A stretch of DNA of 64,000 nucleotides from Fimbriimonadales bacterium (lineage in GTDB: Bacteria > Armatimonadota > Fimbriimonadia > Fimbriimonadales > ATM1): the NCBI GenBank assembly GCA_035559795.1, contig DATMAR010000002.1:1-64000 (forward strand), written 5' to 3'. Each line of letters starts with the position of its first letter. Positions within the stretch are counted from its first letter, which is position 1. Both the position numbers and the translations under genes were made by a program. Of this stretch, positions 52,713 through 62,033 are shown one piece after another. Below the pieces are notes generated by a model. That model searched no databases, was not told the DNA's origin, and saw only the letters and a list, made by a program, of their open reading frames with translations.

Positions 52713-55430
52713 TTATCTCGGAGTGGCTACAACCGATTTCATTGCGCGATCTATTCTGTTTTTCATGTCGCGCAGATGTATCCTCGTCATTTCATCTTCT
52801 GCTTTCGCTGTGGCGAGTCTTTTTTGAAGTCTTGCAAGCATGTCCCAGCAGATAACGCGCGCATCTTCTTCGATTCCTCCGGGAGGCGCCATCGCTTGGG
52901 TGATCAATCCTTCCAAAGTGAACCGCTGCAAATCCCTGCGTAAAACACCAATTTTTCTTCCTGTTCCAATTTCCGAAAATACATTCCCGACGACTGCACC
53001 GTAAAGTTCGGGCAAGGTCAATGCGCCATTCTTGCCACGCAATTTGTAGGCGTTATTGTTCACTCGTCGAACCGTTGTCGCAGAAATCAACCGAACGACC
53101 ACAGCGCGCTGCAAACTGCTAATCATGTCTTTAATCGGTGCTTCATCGTAAACTTCGCTATTGTAATCCGGGCTTAAGTTCAGGAGAACTTTGTCGCTCA
53201 ACCTGAATGCATCTTCACGGAGCAAGTTATCCACCATGATGCGAAGCGCTTTTCTTTGCAATTGTGGATCTACGGGCACGAGAGTGGGTTGTTCGTTCTC
53301 ATCGCCCGCAAAGTTACGACGACCGTGTAACCCACCGACGAAACGACTTGCAAGAAGACAGTTTCTGAACGTCTGGCTCATCGCGATTTGAACTGCGCGT
53401 GTGAGGTCGCTATAAGGCTTGCCCTTTTGCGGATAACGCTTATCTGCCTGCTCTAAAAGTCGTTTCGCCACGTAAATGGATGTTTCCGCCGCCTCTAATG
53501 GATTCTTCGAAATGTCGAAGCGCACGACGTACGGGTCAAAGAGGTCCGCGTTTTCGTCGGTCATAAAGGCATGACCAGGTCTTCCGTTCTTCGCGGCGAT
53601 TTTTTGCAGATAAGGTAACTCCTTCAAAGGGTCTTTGATTCCAAAATCCGTGTATCCGTATTCGATGGCGAAAATATCATACGTTCCAATGGTGTTCGAA
53701 TAAAAGTCACCTTTCCCTTGCGCAACGGCTGCAATATTCACAGGAACATAGTCCATCACGCTCGAACTAATCCCTTTCTCTTTGGTGATATTCGGGTTTT
53801 TGAGTTCATTGAGAGAAAGTTCCGTTGAACCCACGAAGTTATGTCGCAATCCGAGACAGTGACCCATTTCATGGGAAACTAAATCGGCGAGGAATTCTTT
53901 GATATATTCGTCTCTGCTCATCGAAAGCGGATGGAGAGTATTCAATGCAAGCCAACCGAATGTCGCTGAAGAGAGTTTCCCTTCACCTAAAGTACACAAA
54001 TTCCAAATCGGAAGTGGCCTTTTACCGACATCGAGGGTTTGCGAAGTTCCGTTATCGTCTTGAAAAACCGTTTCACGCAAAAGCGCGCTCCACGAATATG
54101 TCGCAGGATTTACAATCCATGTGTACTCTTGACCGACATACATCACCATATTAGCGTCTACGTTGATGCTTGCATTCACGATTTCTCCGGTAAACGGATC
54201 TGTTCTAAACAATGCGACAGCATAACCGGCGTCTTCGGAATCCGTAAATCGGAGAACGTTGTATCGCATATCGGAATGGCTCCATTTGTCTTCTTCGGTT
54301 TTGTACTTGACGACAATGGCGTTTTTAATTCCGATTTTTTCGAATGCCTTATTCCATCGTAAGATTCCTTCCGCGCATGCTTCACGCCATTTTCGCGGCA
54401 CAGAATCGTCTATGTACCAAACGATGGGTTTTTCCGGTTCGCTCAATGCTGCGTTCGGGTCTTTTTTCTTGATATTCCAGCGGTTGATTAATCGCGTCGT
54501 TCTATCGAGTTCCATGAAGCGTTCATGATCGAAGAATTGCTGCACAAAATATCCAACGCGCGGGTCGGCAAGACGTGGAACGTAATCCGATTTCTTTTGC
54601 GGATAGAGCAAATAGGTAACGGAAAAAGGAAGACTGCGGTCATCCGCTAAATGACTTTTTCCACCCATCCCAAAGATACCGGCGAGTCCTTCTGGCCCCC
54701 CCGTAGGCATTCTGCCAGCAGTGTAATACATATCTACATGAATGACTAAGTTTTCCGGATATCCCTCGATGGAAGTAACGCGAGTTTTGTTTCGATCCAA
54801 TTGATAAGGTCGTCCCATAGACATCATCACGAGCATGCTCAAATCGAAGAGATCACCGTAGAAAAAGTCCGTGATTTTCACGAGCATCTTTTTCGTGTCG
54901 GGATGCTCCGCTTCGATTTTGTAACTCCCTAAAACGCCTTCGGGAAAAGAACGCTCAGCGGCTTTTGCCATTGGGTCATCCGATTTCCAGCGCCATGCCA
55001 AATTCGGAACATAAAGCCAAATCTCTTCGTCGCGTTTCTCCAATCGAAAAGCATCTACGGCTTGAAAATCTCTACCAATCGGAAAACCAGCAGTAACTCC
55101 GAAAGGAGACGCTCCCGTACGAAATGCACCCTGGATATACCAATACCTGCTCAATTGCGAAGGGTCTAATTCTAAATACACGTCTTTCTTCTTCAGATAA
55201 AGCGTGAGAGGACCTTCGGATTTCGTAGAGTCTTTGAGAATCTCTTCGTACTTTTTGATTTTTTCCTGACGTTCTTTCTCCTCTTGCTCTTTCTTCTTTT
55301 GCTCGTCGCTTTTGTCTTGTTTTTCTTTTGTAGGAGTTTGTCCCGTTTGGTCGGGGACGAACTCATCCTGCGCCGGAGCCTGGGACAAAAACATGATGAT
55401 TGCGATAACGGATATTAGAGTTCGTTTCAT
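52713..55430 (-). CDS. Secreted zinc metalloprotease (DUF5117/DUF5118 type)
   Basis: A 905-aa exported protein: signal MKRTLISVIAIIMFLSQAPAQ, a highly charged Lys/Glu helical linker (about residues 35-65), a DUF5117-like beta domain, and a metzincin-type catalytic region with SHEMGHCLGLRHNF (HExxHxxxxxH) followed by a Met-turn-like SSVMDY. The helical C-terminal 250 residues match the DUF4953 group. Such proteins are common in Bacteroidota and Armatimonadota and probably degrade proteins outside the cell. It is monocistronic, with a strong terminator. Confidence 0.9.
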   Translation of the reverse strand: MKRTLISVIAIIMFLSQAPAQDEFVPDQTGQTPTKEKQDKSDEQKKKEQEEKERQEKIKKYEEILKDSTKSEGPLTLYLKKKDVYLELDPSQLSRYWYIQGAFRTGASPFGVTAGFPIGRDFQAVDAFRLEKRDEEIWLYVPNLAWRWKSDDPMAKAAERSFPEGVLGSYKIEAEHPDTKKMLVKITDFFYGDLFDLSMLVMMSMGRPYQLDRNKTRVTSIEGYPENLVIHVDMYYTAGRMPTGGPEGLAGIFGMGGKSHLADDRSLPFSVTYLLYPQKKSDYVPRLADPRVGYFVQQFFDHERFMELDRTTRLINRWNIKKKDPNAALSEPEKPIVWYIDDSVPRKWREACAEGILRWNKAFEKIGIKNAIVVKYKTEEDKWSHSDMRYNVLRFTDSEDAGYAVALFRTDPFTGEIVNASINVDANMVMYVGQEYTWIVNPATYSWSALLRETVFQDDNGTSQTLDVGKRPLPIWNLCTLGEGKLSSATFGWLALNTLHPLSMSRDEYIKEFLADLVSHEMGHCLGLRHNFVGSTELSLNELKNPNITKEKGISSSVMDYVPVNIAAVAQGKGDFYSNTIGTYDIFAIEYGYTDFGIKDPLKELPYLQKIAAKNGRPGHAFMTDENADLFDPYVVRFDISKNPLEAAETSIYVAKRLLEQADKRYPQKGKPYSDLTRAVQIAMSQTFRNCLLASRFVGGLHGRRNFAGDENEQPTLVPVDPQLQRKALRIMVDNLLREDAFRLSDKVLLNLSPDYNSEVYDEAPIKDMISSLQRAVVVRLISATTVRRVNNNAYKLRGKNGALTLPELYGAVVGNVFSEIGTGRKIGVLRRDLQRFTLEGLITQAMAPPGGIEEDARVICWDMLARLQKRLATAKAEDEMTRIHLRDMKNRIDRAMKSVVATPR

Positions 55431-55517
55431 TGAAGTCTTTTACACTCCTTAGGGAATCCCGTCGTTTTGTGGGGTTGTCGAGTATACCCGTATGTAGTAA
55501 ACCTCCCCACTGTCGGT

Positions 55518-55544
55518 TTGATTCCCCGAAGATGTCGGTAAACT
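55518..55544 (+). promoter_or_regulatory. galE promoter, leaderless arrangement
   Basis: TTGATT (55518-55523), a 15-nt spacer and TAAACT (55539-55544), ending 7 nt before the GTG start at 55552. Identical -10 and spacing to pyrF. Confidence 0.5.
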
Positions 55545-55551
55545 CGAACTC

Positions 55552-56556
55552 GTGATTCTCGTTCTCGGTGGTGCCGGATTCGTCGGTTCGCATGTTGCGA
55601 AGGCTCTCCGGCAGAAGAATCTTCCTCATCTCGTCGCTGACAATCTGGAAAAAGGCCATTTAGAGGCGATTGGGAAAAGCCCTTTCGAAAAGACTGACAT
55701 TAGAAATCCAGCAGAACTCGATGCCCTTTTCTCTCGGTTTTCCTTCGAGAGCGTGATGCTTTTCGCGGGTTACACGAGCGTGCCGGAAAGCGTGCAATTT
55801 CCCGACCTATATTTTTCGAATAATTTTATAGGAGCTTTTAACCTCCTCGATTCGATGCGAAAGCATGACGTCAAACGCATCATTTTCAGCAGCAGCGCAG
55901 CCGTTTACGGAGAACCGCGAAGCATTCCGATTCCAGAAGACCACCCGACGAACCCGACGAATCCTTACGGAGAGACTAAGTTGGCTGTCGAGAGACTTCT
56001 TCATTGGGAAAGCGTTGCTTATGGCTTGAAGGCAATCAGTTTGCGATACTTCAACGCAGCAGGAGCCGACCCTGAGGGGGAAATCGGAGAAGACCACCGA
56101 CCCGAAACACATCTCATTCCCTTAGCGATTGATGCCGCTTTGGGACGTTGCGATGCGCTTACGATTTTCGGGGACGATTACGATACACCGGACGGTACTT
56201 GCATTCGCGATTACATCCATGTTTCCGACCTCGCTGACGCTCATTTGCTCGCACTCGAAAAATTGAGTCAAACGGAAAACCCTTGCCACAAAGCCATCAA
56301 TTTAGGCTCCGAACATGGTTTCAGTGTGAAAGATGTTGTTGATACCGTGGAACGTGTCTCTGGAAGAAAAGTCCCCTACAAAATCGGACCGAGAAGACCC
56401 GGAGATCCCGCTCGCCTTGTCGCATCGTCACGGCTTGCAAAATCTTTTCTCGGCTGGAAACCACGCTACGACGATTTAGAGACCATCGTAGAACATGCTT
56501 TTTCTTGGCGCTCATGCCATCCGAATGGCTACGAGAAGCGTTTAAACAGTGGGTAA
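55552..56556 (+). CDS. galE: UDP-glucose 4-epimerase
   Basis: An NAD-bound extended SDR interconverting UDP-glucose and UDP-galactose (334 aa). LGGAGFVGSHVAKAL is the nucleotide site; SSSAAVYGEP and the Tyr-x-x-x-Lys of NPYGETK are catalytic; RYFNAAGADPEGEIGEDH and TPDGTCIRDYIHVSDLADAH are diagnostic of GalE. The GTG start directly precedes the first beta strand and is supported by the leaderless-type promoter. nuoB follows 13 nt later. Confidence 0.95.
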   Translation: MILVLGGAGFVGSHVAKALRQKNLPHLVADNLEKGHLEAIGKSPFEKTDIRNPAELDALFSRFSFESVMLFAGYTSVPESVQFPDLYFSNNFIGAFNLLDSMRKHDVKRIIFSSSAAVYGEPRSIPIPEDHPTNPTNPYGETKLAVERLLHWESVAYGLKAISLRYFNAAGADPEGEIGEDHRPETHLIPLAIDAALGRCDALTIFGDDYDTPDGTCIRDYIHVSDLADAHLLALEKLSQTENPCHKAINLGSEHGFSVKDVVDTVERVSGRKVPYKIGPRRPGDPARLVASSRLAKSFLGWKPRYDDLETIVEHAFSWRSCHPNGYEKRLNSG

Positions 56557-56569
56557 AGTCTAAATTCAC

Positions 56570-57133
56570 ATGCCGAAACGAATCGAAGAAATCGTTTTTC
56601 ATGATAGTGCCTCTCCGAAAATAGGCAGCCTCGAACGAGGAGGAGCCGTTCTGATAGGTTCTATTGATGAATTGCTCAACCAGGCGCGAAGCAACTCGCT
56701 TTGGCCTCTCACGTTCGGATTGGCGTGCTGTGCAATCGAGATGATGTCTACGGTGGCTTCTCGATTCGACATTTCCCGTTTCGGAAGTGAGGCATTTCGA
56801 GCCACCCCGAGACAGGCAGATGTCATGATTGTCGCAGGTCGTGTGAGCAAAAAAATGGCACCTGTGCTCAGGCAAATCTACGACCAAATGCCCGAGCCGA
56901 AATGGGTCATCAGTATGGGTGCATGTGCGAGCAGTGGTGGGGTGTACAACAATTACGCCATCGTTCAAGGAGTCGACCAAATCGTACCAGTAGATGTATA
57001 TGTTCCTGGTTGCCCCCCCTCGCCTGATGCGTTGATATATGGATTATTGAAACTGCAAGAAAAAATCCGGAATACGAGAGGAAACAAACTCATCGAGTTG
57101 ATACCGAGGAAACAAAAGGTGATGAAACCTTGA
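56570..57133 (+). CDS. nuoB: NADH-quinone oxidoreductase subunit B
   Basis: The complex I subunit carrying cluster N2 (187 aa). The Cys ligands are in [10 protein letters not shown] (two adjacent Cys), [10 protein letters not shown] and [42 protein letters not shown] is typical. It is coupled to nuoI by an overlapping TTGA, and no other nuo gene is in the window, so complex I genes are dispersed here or these two belong to a partial set. Confidence 0.95.
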   Translation: MPKRIEEIVFHDSASPKIGSLERGGAVLIGSIDELLNQARSNSLWPLTFGLACCAIEMMSTVASRFDISRFGSEAFRATPRQADVMIVAGRVSKKMAPVLRQIYDQMPEPKWVISMGACASSGGVYNNYAIVQGVDQIVPVDVYVPGCPPSPDALIYGLLKLQEKIRNTRGNKLIELIPRKQKVMKP

Positions 57134-57588
57134 TAGCGGAAGTCTGGAGAGATGTAATTCAACCGATCTTCAAGGGGCTTCTCCTTGTCGCTCGTCACAT
57201 TCGTCGCCCCAAAGTTACGGTGATGTATCCTGAACAAAAGCGAGAGCCTTTTCCTCGCACGCGATGGCGTCATGTTCTCACTCGATACGAAAACGGGTTG
57301 GAAAAATGCATCGGATGTTCGCTTTGCGCTGGAGCATGTCCTGCAAAATGCATTTATGTAGAGGCGGCGGAAAACACGGACGAAGAACGCTACAGTCCTG
57401 GGGAAAGATATGCTAAACGATACGAAATCAACATGCTGCGTTGTATTTTTTGCGGATTATGTCAAGAAGCCTGTCCAACGGGAGCTATAGTGCTTCGCTC
57501 CGATTTCGAGTTAGCGGATTACCATCGGGAAGATTTTGTTTACACGAAAGAGATGCTTTTAGAAAAAATGCCTATAAAAGAAGATTAG
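57130..57588 (+). CDS. nuoI: NADH-quinone oxidoreductase subunit I
   Basis: The complex I ferredoxin-like subunit with clusters N6a and N6b (152 aa). Two 4Fe-4S motifs: [15 protein letters not shown] (residues about 59-73) and [12 protein letters not shown] (about 99-110), plus the N-terminal amphipathic [22 protein letters not shown]. The start is a TTG that overlaps the nuoB stop (TTGA). In standard nuo operons G and H lie between B and I; here the two are directly joined. Confidence 0.94.
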   Translation: MIAEVWRDVIQPIFKGLLLVARHIRRPKVTVMYPEQKREPFPRTRWRHVLTRYENGLEKCIGCSLCAGACPAKCIYVEAAENTDEERYSPGERYAKRYEINMLRCIFCGLCQEACPTGAIVLRSDFELADYHREDFVYTKEMLLEKMPIKED

Positions 57589-57733
57589 CGCTTGTACTCC
57601 TTGCTCCTAATATTTTATAAATTCTTTTTTTTGCAATAACACGCCATGGTTTTTGACCGAAACCATTGTCACATTTTCTTTAGCCTCAACAGCAGGAGTG
57701 TTGAGGCATCTGTCACGAACCACTCGATTCGAA

Positions 57734-57756
57734 ATCGCGCCTTACCGCGCTCCTAC
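57734..57756. repeat. REP-like palindrome
   Basis: ATCGCGCCTTACCGCGCTCCTAC between convergent nuoI and cstA, one copy of the dispersed element. Confidence 0.65.
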
Positions 57757-57763
57757 AGTGGTA

Positions 57764-59497
57764 TTATGTAACCGCTGGAGCAGGTTGAGGTTGGGGGGGC
57801 GCTTTCTCTGCGGAAGTGAATGCGACAATCGCTTCCACCATCATCACAATCGCTAACAACACTAACAAACTACCTACCCACAAAACTGGACCGTAATTCC
57901 CCGCTGAAACCATTCGCATACACAAACTCACCAACGCCCAACCGCTCATCACGTACATGAAAAGTGTCGGAATTCCCGTTACGACCCATACCCATTTCGC
58001 GCGTCGTGTTCTCCACAACCAAACTGTTACGCCTAATAGCGTTAATGCTGCGAGAAGTTGGTTGCTCGCACCGAAGAGCGGCCAGAAAACCATGTATGCT
58101 TGAACCGGTTTTCCCTGCGCATCTACGGACGGCTGGGAAAGCAAAAACATGAGCGGTACACCGACAGTGAGCCCGGTTCCTAACCACGCACCGAATGTTC
58201 CTTTCATTCCTGTTAATTCTTGAATGATGTATCGTCCTAATCGCGTACAAACATCCAAGGTGTCATAAACGAACGTCGTAAACGCCATCAACATCAACGA
58301 AACTGCAAACGCATAAGGAACGCCTAAAAGTTCGTGAATGTAACTCCCGATTCCCTGCGAGAAGATAAGGTTAGGTTTAGGTGCTCCTTGCAACAAAGAA
58401 GAATTCGAAGTGAGCACCATCAAGGTCGAAAGCGATAGAACGGCAACCATGGACTCCATTAACATCGCCCCATAACCGATGGGTTTTGCGTCTGTTTCTT
58501 TTTGCAGTTGTTTCGAAGTCGTTCCCGAAGCGATTAAGGAATGAAAGCCAGAAACCGCACCACATGCAATCGTGATGAATAAAAACGGAGCGAGCGTATC
58601 GCCATTGCTTGCGTTCCAGTTGATGAAAGCAGGATATTCCGCTTTCCTTCCAGCGAAAAACAAACCCAACATTCCGATAATCAGATAAAAGTAGAGGAAA
58701 AATCCGCCGAGGTGCCCTCTCGGTTGTAAAAGCAGCCACATCGGAATCAATGCCGCTGCCAAACAATATAAAAGGATGAATACATCCCAGTATTTCCTTG
58801 CTTCGTAAGTTCCGATAGGGAAAATCGTGCTCAGTTCGAGCGGGAATTTCGTTCCGAACCAAATTGCCAAAACCACGAGCGGCAGAAATATCGCAGTAGT
58901 GACCATCAAAGGTAATTTGAGAAACCTCAAGGTCAACCCCATCAATATGGGCAACAAGATATACAGAATGGAAGCGGTCGCAATTCCCCCCCCAGATACC
59001 TTTTCACCGTTTTCGAGTGTTTGAACTCCCACGAAAGAAAGCGCTGTGATATCCGTAAAAGCGACGACGATATACACGAGTGCTAACCAAATGAACGAAA
59101 GGAAAATCACATAAGAGCGGCGGGACATATGCTCGCGGACGACTTCTGCAATGGAACGCGCTTTGTGTCGAATGCTCGCCGTAAGCGACATAATGTCGTG
59201 TACTCCACCGATCAATATCCCCCCCAACAGAATCCATAAAAACGCGGGAAGCCATCCGAATGCTGCCGCCGCTAAGATGGGTCCCACGATGGGTCCTGCC
59301 GCCGCAATCGCGCTGAAATGCTGACTGATTAGAAATCGTGGCGGAGTGGGAATGTAGTCCGAATCGTCGCAGTATTCCACGGAAGGCGTCTTTGCATTAG
59401 GGTCGAGGCGAAGCAGACGAGCAAGCAACCCCCCGTAAACGATGTACGCGAATACGAGCGCGACTAAGGCGATGCTCGCGATAACCAAAAGACTCAT
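57764..59497 (-). CDS. cstA: Carbon starvation protein CstA (peptide/pyruvate transporter family)
   Basis: A 577-aa membrane protein with about sixteen hydrophobic segments and the CstA signatures: RFLISQHFSAIAAAGPIVGPILAA near residue 55, GGVHDIMSLTASIRHKARSI, ACGAVSGFHSLIASGTTSKQL and the late WPLFGASNQLLAALTL. CstA-type carriers import peptides or pyruvate under carbon starvation. The C-terminal tail (EKAPPQPQPAPAVT) is short. No CRP-like site was recognised upstream. Confidence 0.95.
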   Translation of the reverse strand: MSLLVIASIALVALVFAYIVYGGLLARLLRLDPNAKTPSVEYCDDSDYIPTPPRFLISQHFSAIAAAGPIVGPILAAAAFGWLPAFLWILLGGILIGGVHDIMSLTASIRHKARSIAEVVREHMSRRSYVIFLSFIWLALVYIVVAFTDITALSFVGVQTLENGEKVSGGGIATASILYILLPILMGLTLRFLKLPLMVTTAIFLPLVVLAIWFGTKFPLELSTIFPIGTYEARKYWDVFILLYCLAAALIPMWLLLQPRGHLGGFFLYFYLIIGMLGLFFAGRKAEYPAFINWNASNGDTLAPFLFITIACGAVSGFHSLIASGTTSKQLQKETDAKPIGYGAMLMESMVAVLSLSTLMVLTSNSSLLQGAPKPNLIFSQGIGSYIHELLGVPYAFAVSLMLMAFTTFVYDTLDVCTRLGRYIIQELTGMKGTFGAWLGTGLTVGVPLMFLLSQPSVDAQGKPVQAYMVFWPLFGASNQLLAALTLLGVTVWLWRTRRAKWVWVVTGIPTLFMYVMSGWALVSLCMRMVSAGNYGPVLWVGSLLVLLAIVMMVEAIVAFTSAEKAPPQPQPAPAVT

Positions 59498-59581
59498 TGA
59501 CTTCTGTTCCGGCGAAAGTAGCCTTTATTATTTTGACGAAGTTCTAAATCTTAAAAAAAGACGTTTCTAAAAGAGAGACGT

Positions 59582-60247
59582 TCACAAGACTACGGAAGGA
59601 TTGTGCGCTTTCAAATATTTCTCGAACCACGCGACAGCCAGCCTCCCTACCTCCTCTAATGCACCCGGTTCTTCGAACAAATGAGTTGCGTTGGAGACGA
59701 TTGCCAACTCCTTCTCCGCCTTGATTCGTTCGAAAGCCATGCGGTTCAACTCCAAAACATCGTAATCCCTCTCTCCTACGATGAGCAAAATAGGCGATTC
59801 GAGGCGCTCGAGGTAGTTCATTGCCATGTCCGGTCTTCCCCCACGTGAGACCACTGCAGAAATCTTTTTCCCCATTTCCGCAGCGACGATGATTGCTGCT
59901 GCCGCTCCTGTACTCGCTCCGAATAAACCGATGGGCAAACCTTTGCACCCTTCCTGTTGTTTCACCCATTCCGTTGCTCCCTTAAGCCTCTCCGAAAGCA
60001 AAGGGATATCGAAACGATTTTCGTACTCTAAATCCTCTTCGGGGGTCAAAAGGTCGAAAAGCAAAGTTCCGAAATTTTTTGCGTTCAATACGTTGGAAAT
60101 AAATTGATTCCGAACGCTTTTTCGGCTACTTCCGCTTCCATGAGCAAAAACGACAACACCTTTTATGTCAGGAGGAAGATTTAAATATCCTTCTAAAGAG
60201 AAACCATCGAAAGGAATTTCGACATCGAGCCTATTCACGTTGATCAT
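59582..60247 (-). CDS. Alpha/beta hydrolase (dienelactone hydrolase family)
   Basis: A 221-aa cytosolic hydrolase: VVVFAHGSGSSRKS oxyanion loop, nucleophile elbow FGASTGAAAA, acid in GERDYD and His in NATHLFEEPG. In many bacteria this hydrolase is fused to or next to a phosphoribosyltransferase-like protein, and the upstream gene here (34 nt away) is exactly that. The substrate is unknown. Confidence 0.88.
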   Translation of the reverse strand: MINVNRLDVEIPFDGFSLEGYLNLPPDIKGVVVFAHGSGSSRKSVRNQFISNVLNAKNFGTLLFDLLTPEEDLEYENRFDIPLLSERLKGATEWVKQQEGCKGLPIGLFGASTGAAAAIIVAAEMGKKISAVVSRGGRPDMAMNYLERLESPILLIVGERDYDVLELNRMAFERIKAEKELAIVSNATHLFEEPGALEEVGRLAVAWFEKYLKAHNPSVVL

Positions 60248-60281
60248 CTATACATTTATTACGATTTCATTACGATAAATT

Positions 60282-60920
60282 TCACGATGCATACTCATGT
60301 ACGGATTCCAACGCTTGAATCACCTCCTCGTCACTTACCGGCGTAAAGTCTTCGTAATAGGCGCCGATTGCACCCACGAAGAACTCAGGAATGAGCGTAA
60401 CGATAACTTCGTCTGCCTCTCCCCGGAGCAATTCCACAGTGTCGCTCGGTGCAACTGGAACCGCTACCACGATACGAGCCGGCTTCATCTTGCGGAGAAA
60501 ACGTATGGATGCGCGAACCGTATAGCCAGTAGCAATCCCATCATCTACCACTATCACTTTTCGACCCTCTAAAGAAATCGGAGGGCGTCCCCCTAAATAT
60601 TTTTTTCTTTGTTCTTTTGCAATGGCGATTTGACGCTTTACCTCCGCTTCGAACCAATCTCGGTCCACGCTTGCGACTTCCTGCTGATTCACCATCAATT
60701 GACCGTCTTCCGATACAGCACCTATGGCATATTCCGGGTTATAGGGATGACCTATCTTCCGCACCAGAATGAGCTCCATTGGTGCTTTCAGCTCCTTCGC
60801 GATTTCCGCACCTACGATTACTCCACCACGAGGGAGGGCACAAACTACGACATCCTCTCCCTTGAAATGAGAAAGTGCGGCTGCTAACCGTTTTCCTGCA
60901 TCACGCCTGTCGAGAAACAT
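60282..60920 (-). CDS. Phosphoribosyltransferase-domain protein
   Basis: A 212-aa type I phosphoribosyltransferase fold: an N-terminal DRRDAGKRLAAAL, ALPRGGVIVGAEIA, the hood region IGHPYNPEYAIGAV, and the PRPP-binding VIVVDDGIATGYT. The reaction is unknown; these proteins pair with dienelactone-type hydrolases. I start at the ATG at 60920 (GATAAT 6 nt upstream); a GTG at 60944 is also in frame. Confidence 0.87.
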   Translation of the reverse strand: MFLDRRDAGKRLAAALSHFKGEDVVVCALPRGGVIVGAEIAKELKAPMELILVRKIGHPYNPEYAIGAVSEDGQLMVNQQEVASVDRDWFEAEVKRQIAIAKEQRKKYLGGRPPISLEGRKVIVVDDGIATGYTVRASIRFLRKMKPARIVVAVPVAPSDTVELLRGEADEVIVTLIPEFFVGAIGAYYEDFTPVSDEEVIQALESVHEYAS

Positions 60921-60972
60921 GTCCCTATTATCCCCGTTTATCACTTATTCTCTCCTGACAAAGATCATAGAG

Positions 60973-61968
60973 TCATTTAGTTTCCTGTGTATCTTTACGG
61001 TAATTCGGTGACTCGATAACGAGCAATTCACCTTCCACATGAACCTCCGTGCCGAATTCTGCGCAAGCCGAGGTAAAGCGATTTCGAATCCATTCCCAAT
61101 CTTCCTCTCGCGCCATCTCGGTGTAACAATAATCTAAATGCAAAGGAAGTGCCTCGATGCGCAGAATATTCCCCCCCTCGATCACCACTCGAAATAGCAA
61201 ACCCAAATCGTTTCTCAAAATCGGATGAGTTGCATAATCGTCTAAAAAATCGCCTAAATCATACAGAATTCCATCCTTTACCCCATGAAACACGTGTGCA
61301 GAGTGTCCGGCAATAAGCGTAGCCCCTGCATGTTTCAATTCTTCTGCCGCATCTCGAATATAAGGAAGAGGTGAATCAACCATATTCGGTCCCCAGTGGG
61401 GAGAAACTAAAACGATTTCCGCCGATTTTCGCGCTGTTGAGACTGCTTCACGAACCCATCTGTCAACACCTCCGCGCAAATCGGCGTACGCAATTCCGGG
61501 TTTGTCCTCTTTCGCAGCGTAATCTTCCGGATGGTCGCTAAAGGCGACGATTGCCAAAGAGGTTTCTGCAACCGTGAAAACTCGAAAAGCACGCGCCTCC
61601 TCGAGATTCTTGCCTGCTCCTACGTAAGCAATCCCTTCCTCCTTCAAGTGTTCGAATGTATCCAAAAGACCTTCTTCGGAAAAATCGAGTGCATGGTTGT
61701 TCGCCAGCGTGACACAGCGAACACCGAGATGCTGAAGCGTCTTGACTGCAATTGGGGGGGCTCGAAAGAAAAACGGTTTGTAAGGGTCTAGCCATTTCGT
61801 CCCTCTCTCCGAAATACAGCATTCTAAATTCAAAAAGACAAAATCCGAATCCCGTGCGAAAGAGACGACCTCTGGCGAAACCAACGACTCCGGTTTTTGC
61901 ACACGAAGAGTCTCCGCAACCCCTCTCCCTAACATCGTGTCGCCAGCAAGAACGATTCTAAGCCTCAT
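60973..61968 (-). CDS. CapA-family poly-gamma-glutamate / capsule metallophosphatase-like protein
   Basis: A 331-aa protein of the PGA_cap family (calcineurin-like fold): GDTMLGRG, LNLECCIS, TLANNHALDF, VSPHWGP and AGHSAHVFHG hold the metal-binding residues. It lacks a signal peptide, unlike typical CapA, so it may act in the cytoplasm on a phospho- or polyglutamate-type substrate. TAAAAT (61977-61982) ends 8 nt before the ATG. Confidence 0.88.
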   Translation of the reverse strand: MRLRIVLAGDTMLGRGVAETLRVQKPESLVSPEVVSFARDSDFVFLNLECCISERGTKWLDPYKPFFFRAPPIAVKTLQHLGVRCVTLANNHALDFSEEGLLDTFEHLKEEGIAYVGAGKNLEEARAFRVFTVAETSLAIVAFSDHPEDYAAKEDKPGIAYADLRGGVDRWVREAVSTARKSAEIVLVSPHWGPNMVDSPLPYIRDAAEELKHAGATLIAGHSAHVFHGVKDGILYDLGDFLDDYATHPILRNDLGLLFRVVIEGGNILRIEALPLHLDYCYTEMAREEDWEWIRNRFTSACAEFGTEVHVEGELLVIESPNYRKDTQETK

Positions 61969-62019
61969 CGAAAGTCATTTTATGAGAAAATATGTTCTCT
62001 ACATCCCCTTACCTTCATT

Positions 62020-62025
62020 TACTCT
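62020..62025 (+). promoter_or_regulatory. dapA -10 hexamer, leaderless spacing
   Basis: TACTCT ends 8 nt before the ATG at 62034; no ribosome site is present and the -35 is unclear. Confidence 0.35.
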
Positions 62026-62033
62026 AATACGCC

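Noticed and set aside
57870-58862. Long open frames on the same strand inside cstA
   Set aside because: They are shifted frames of a well-conserved membrane protein with no sensible composition of their own.
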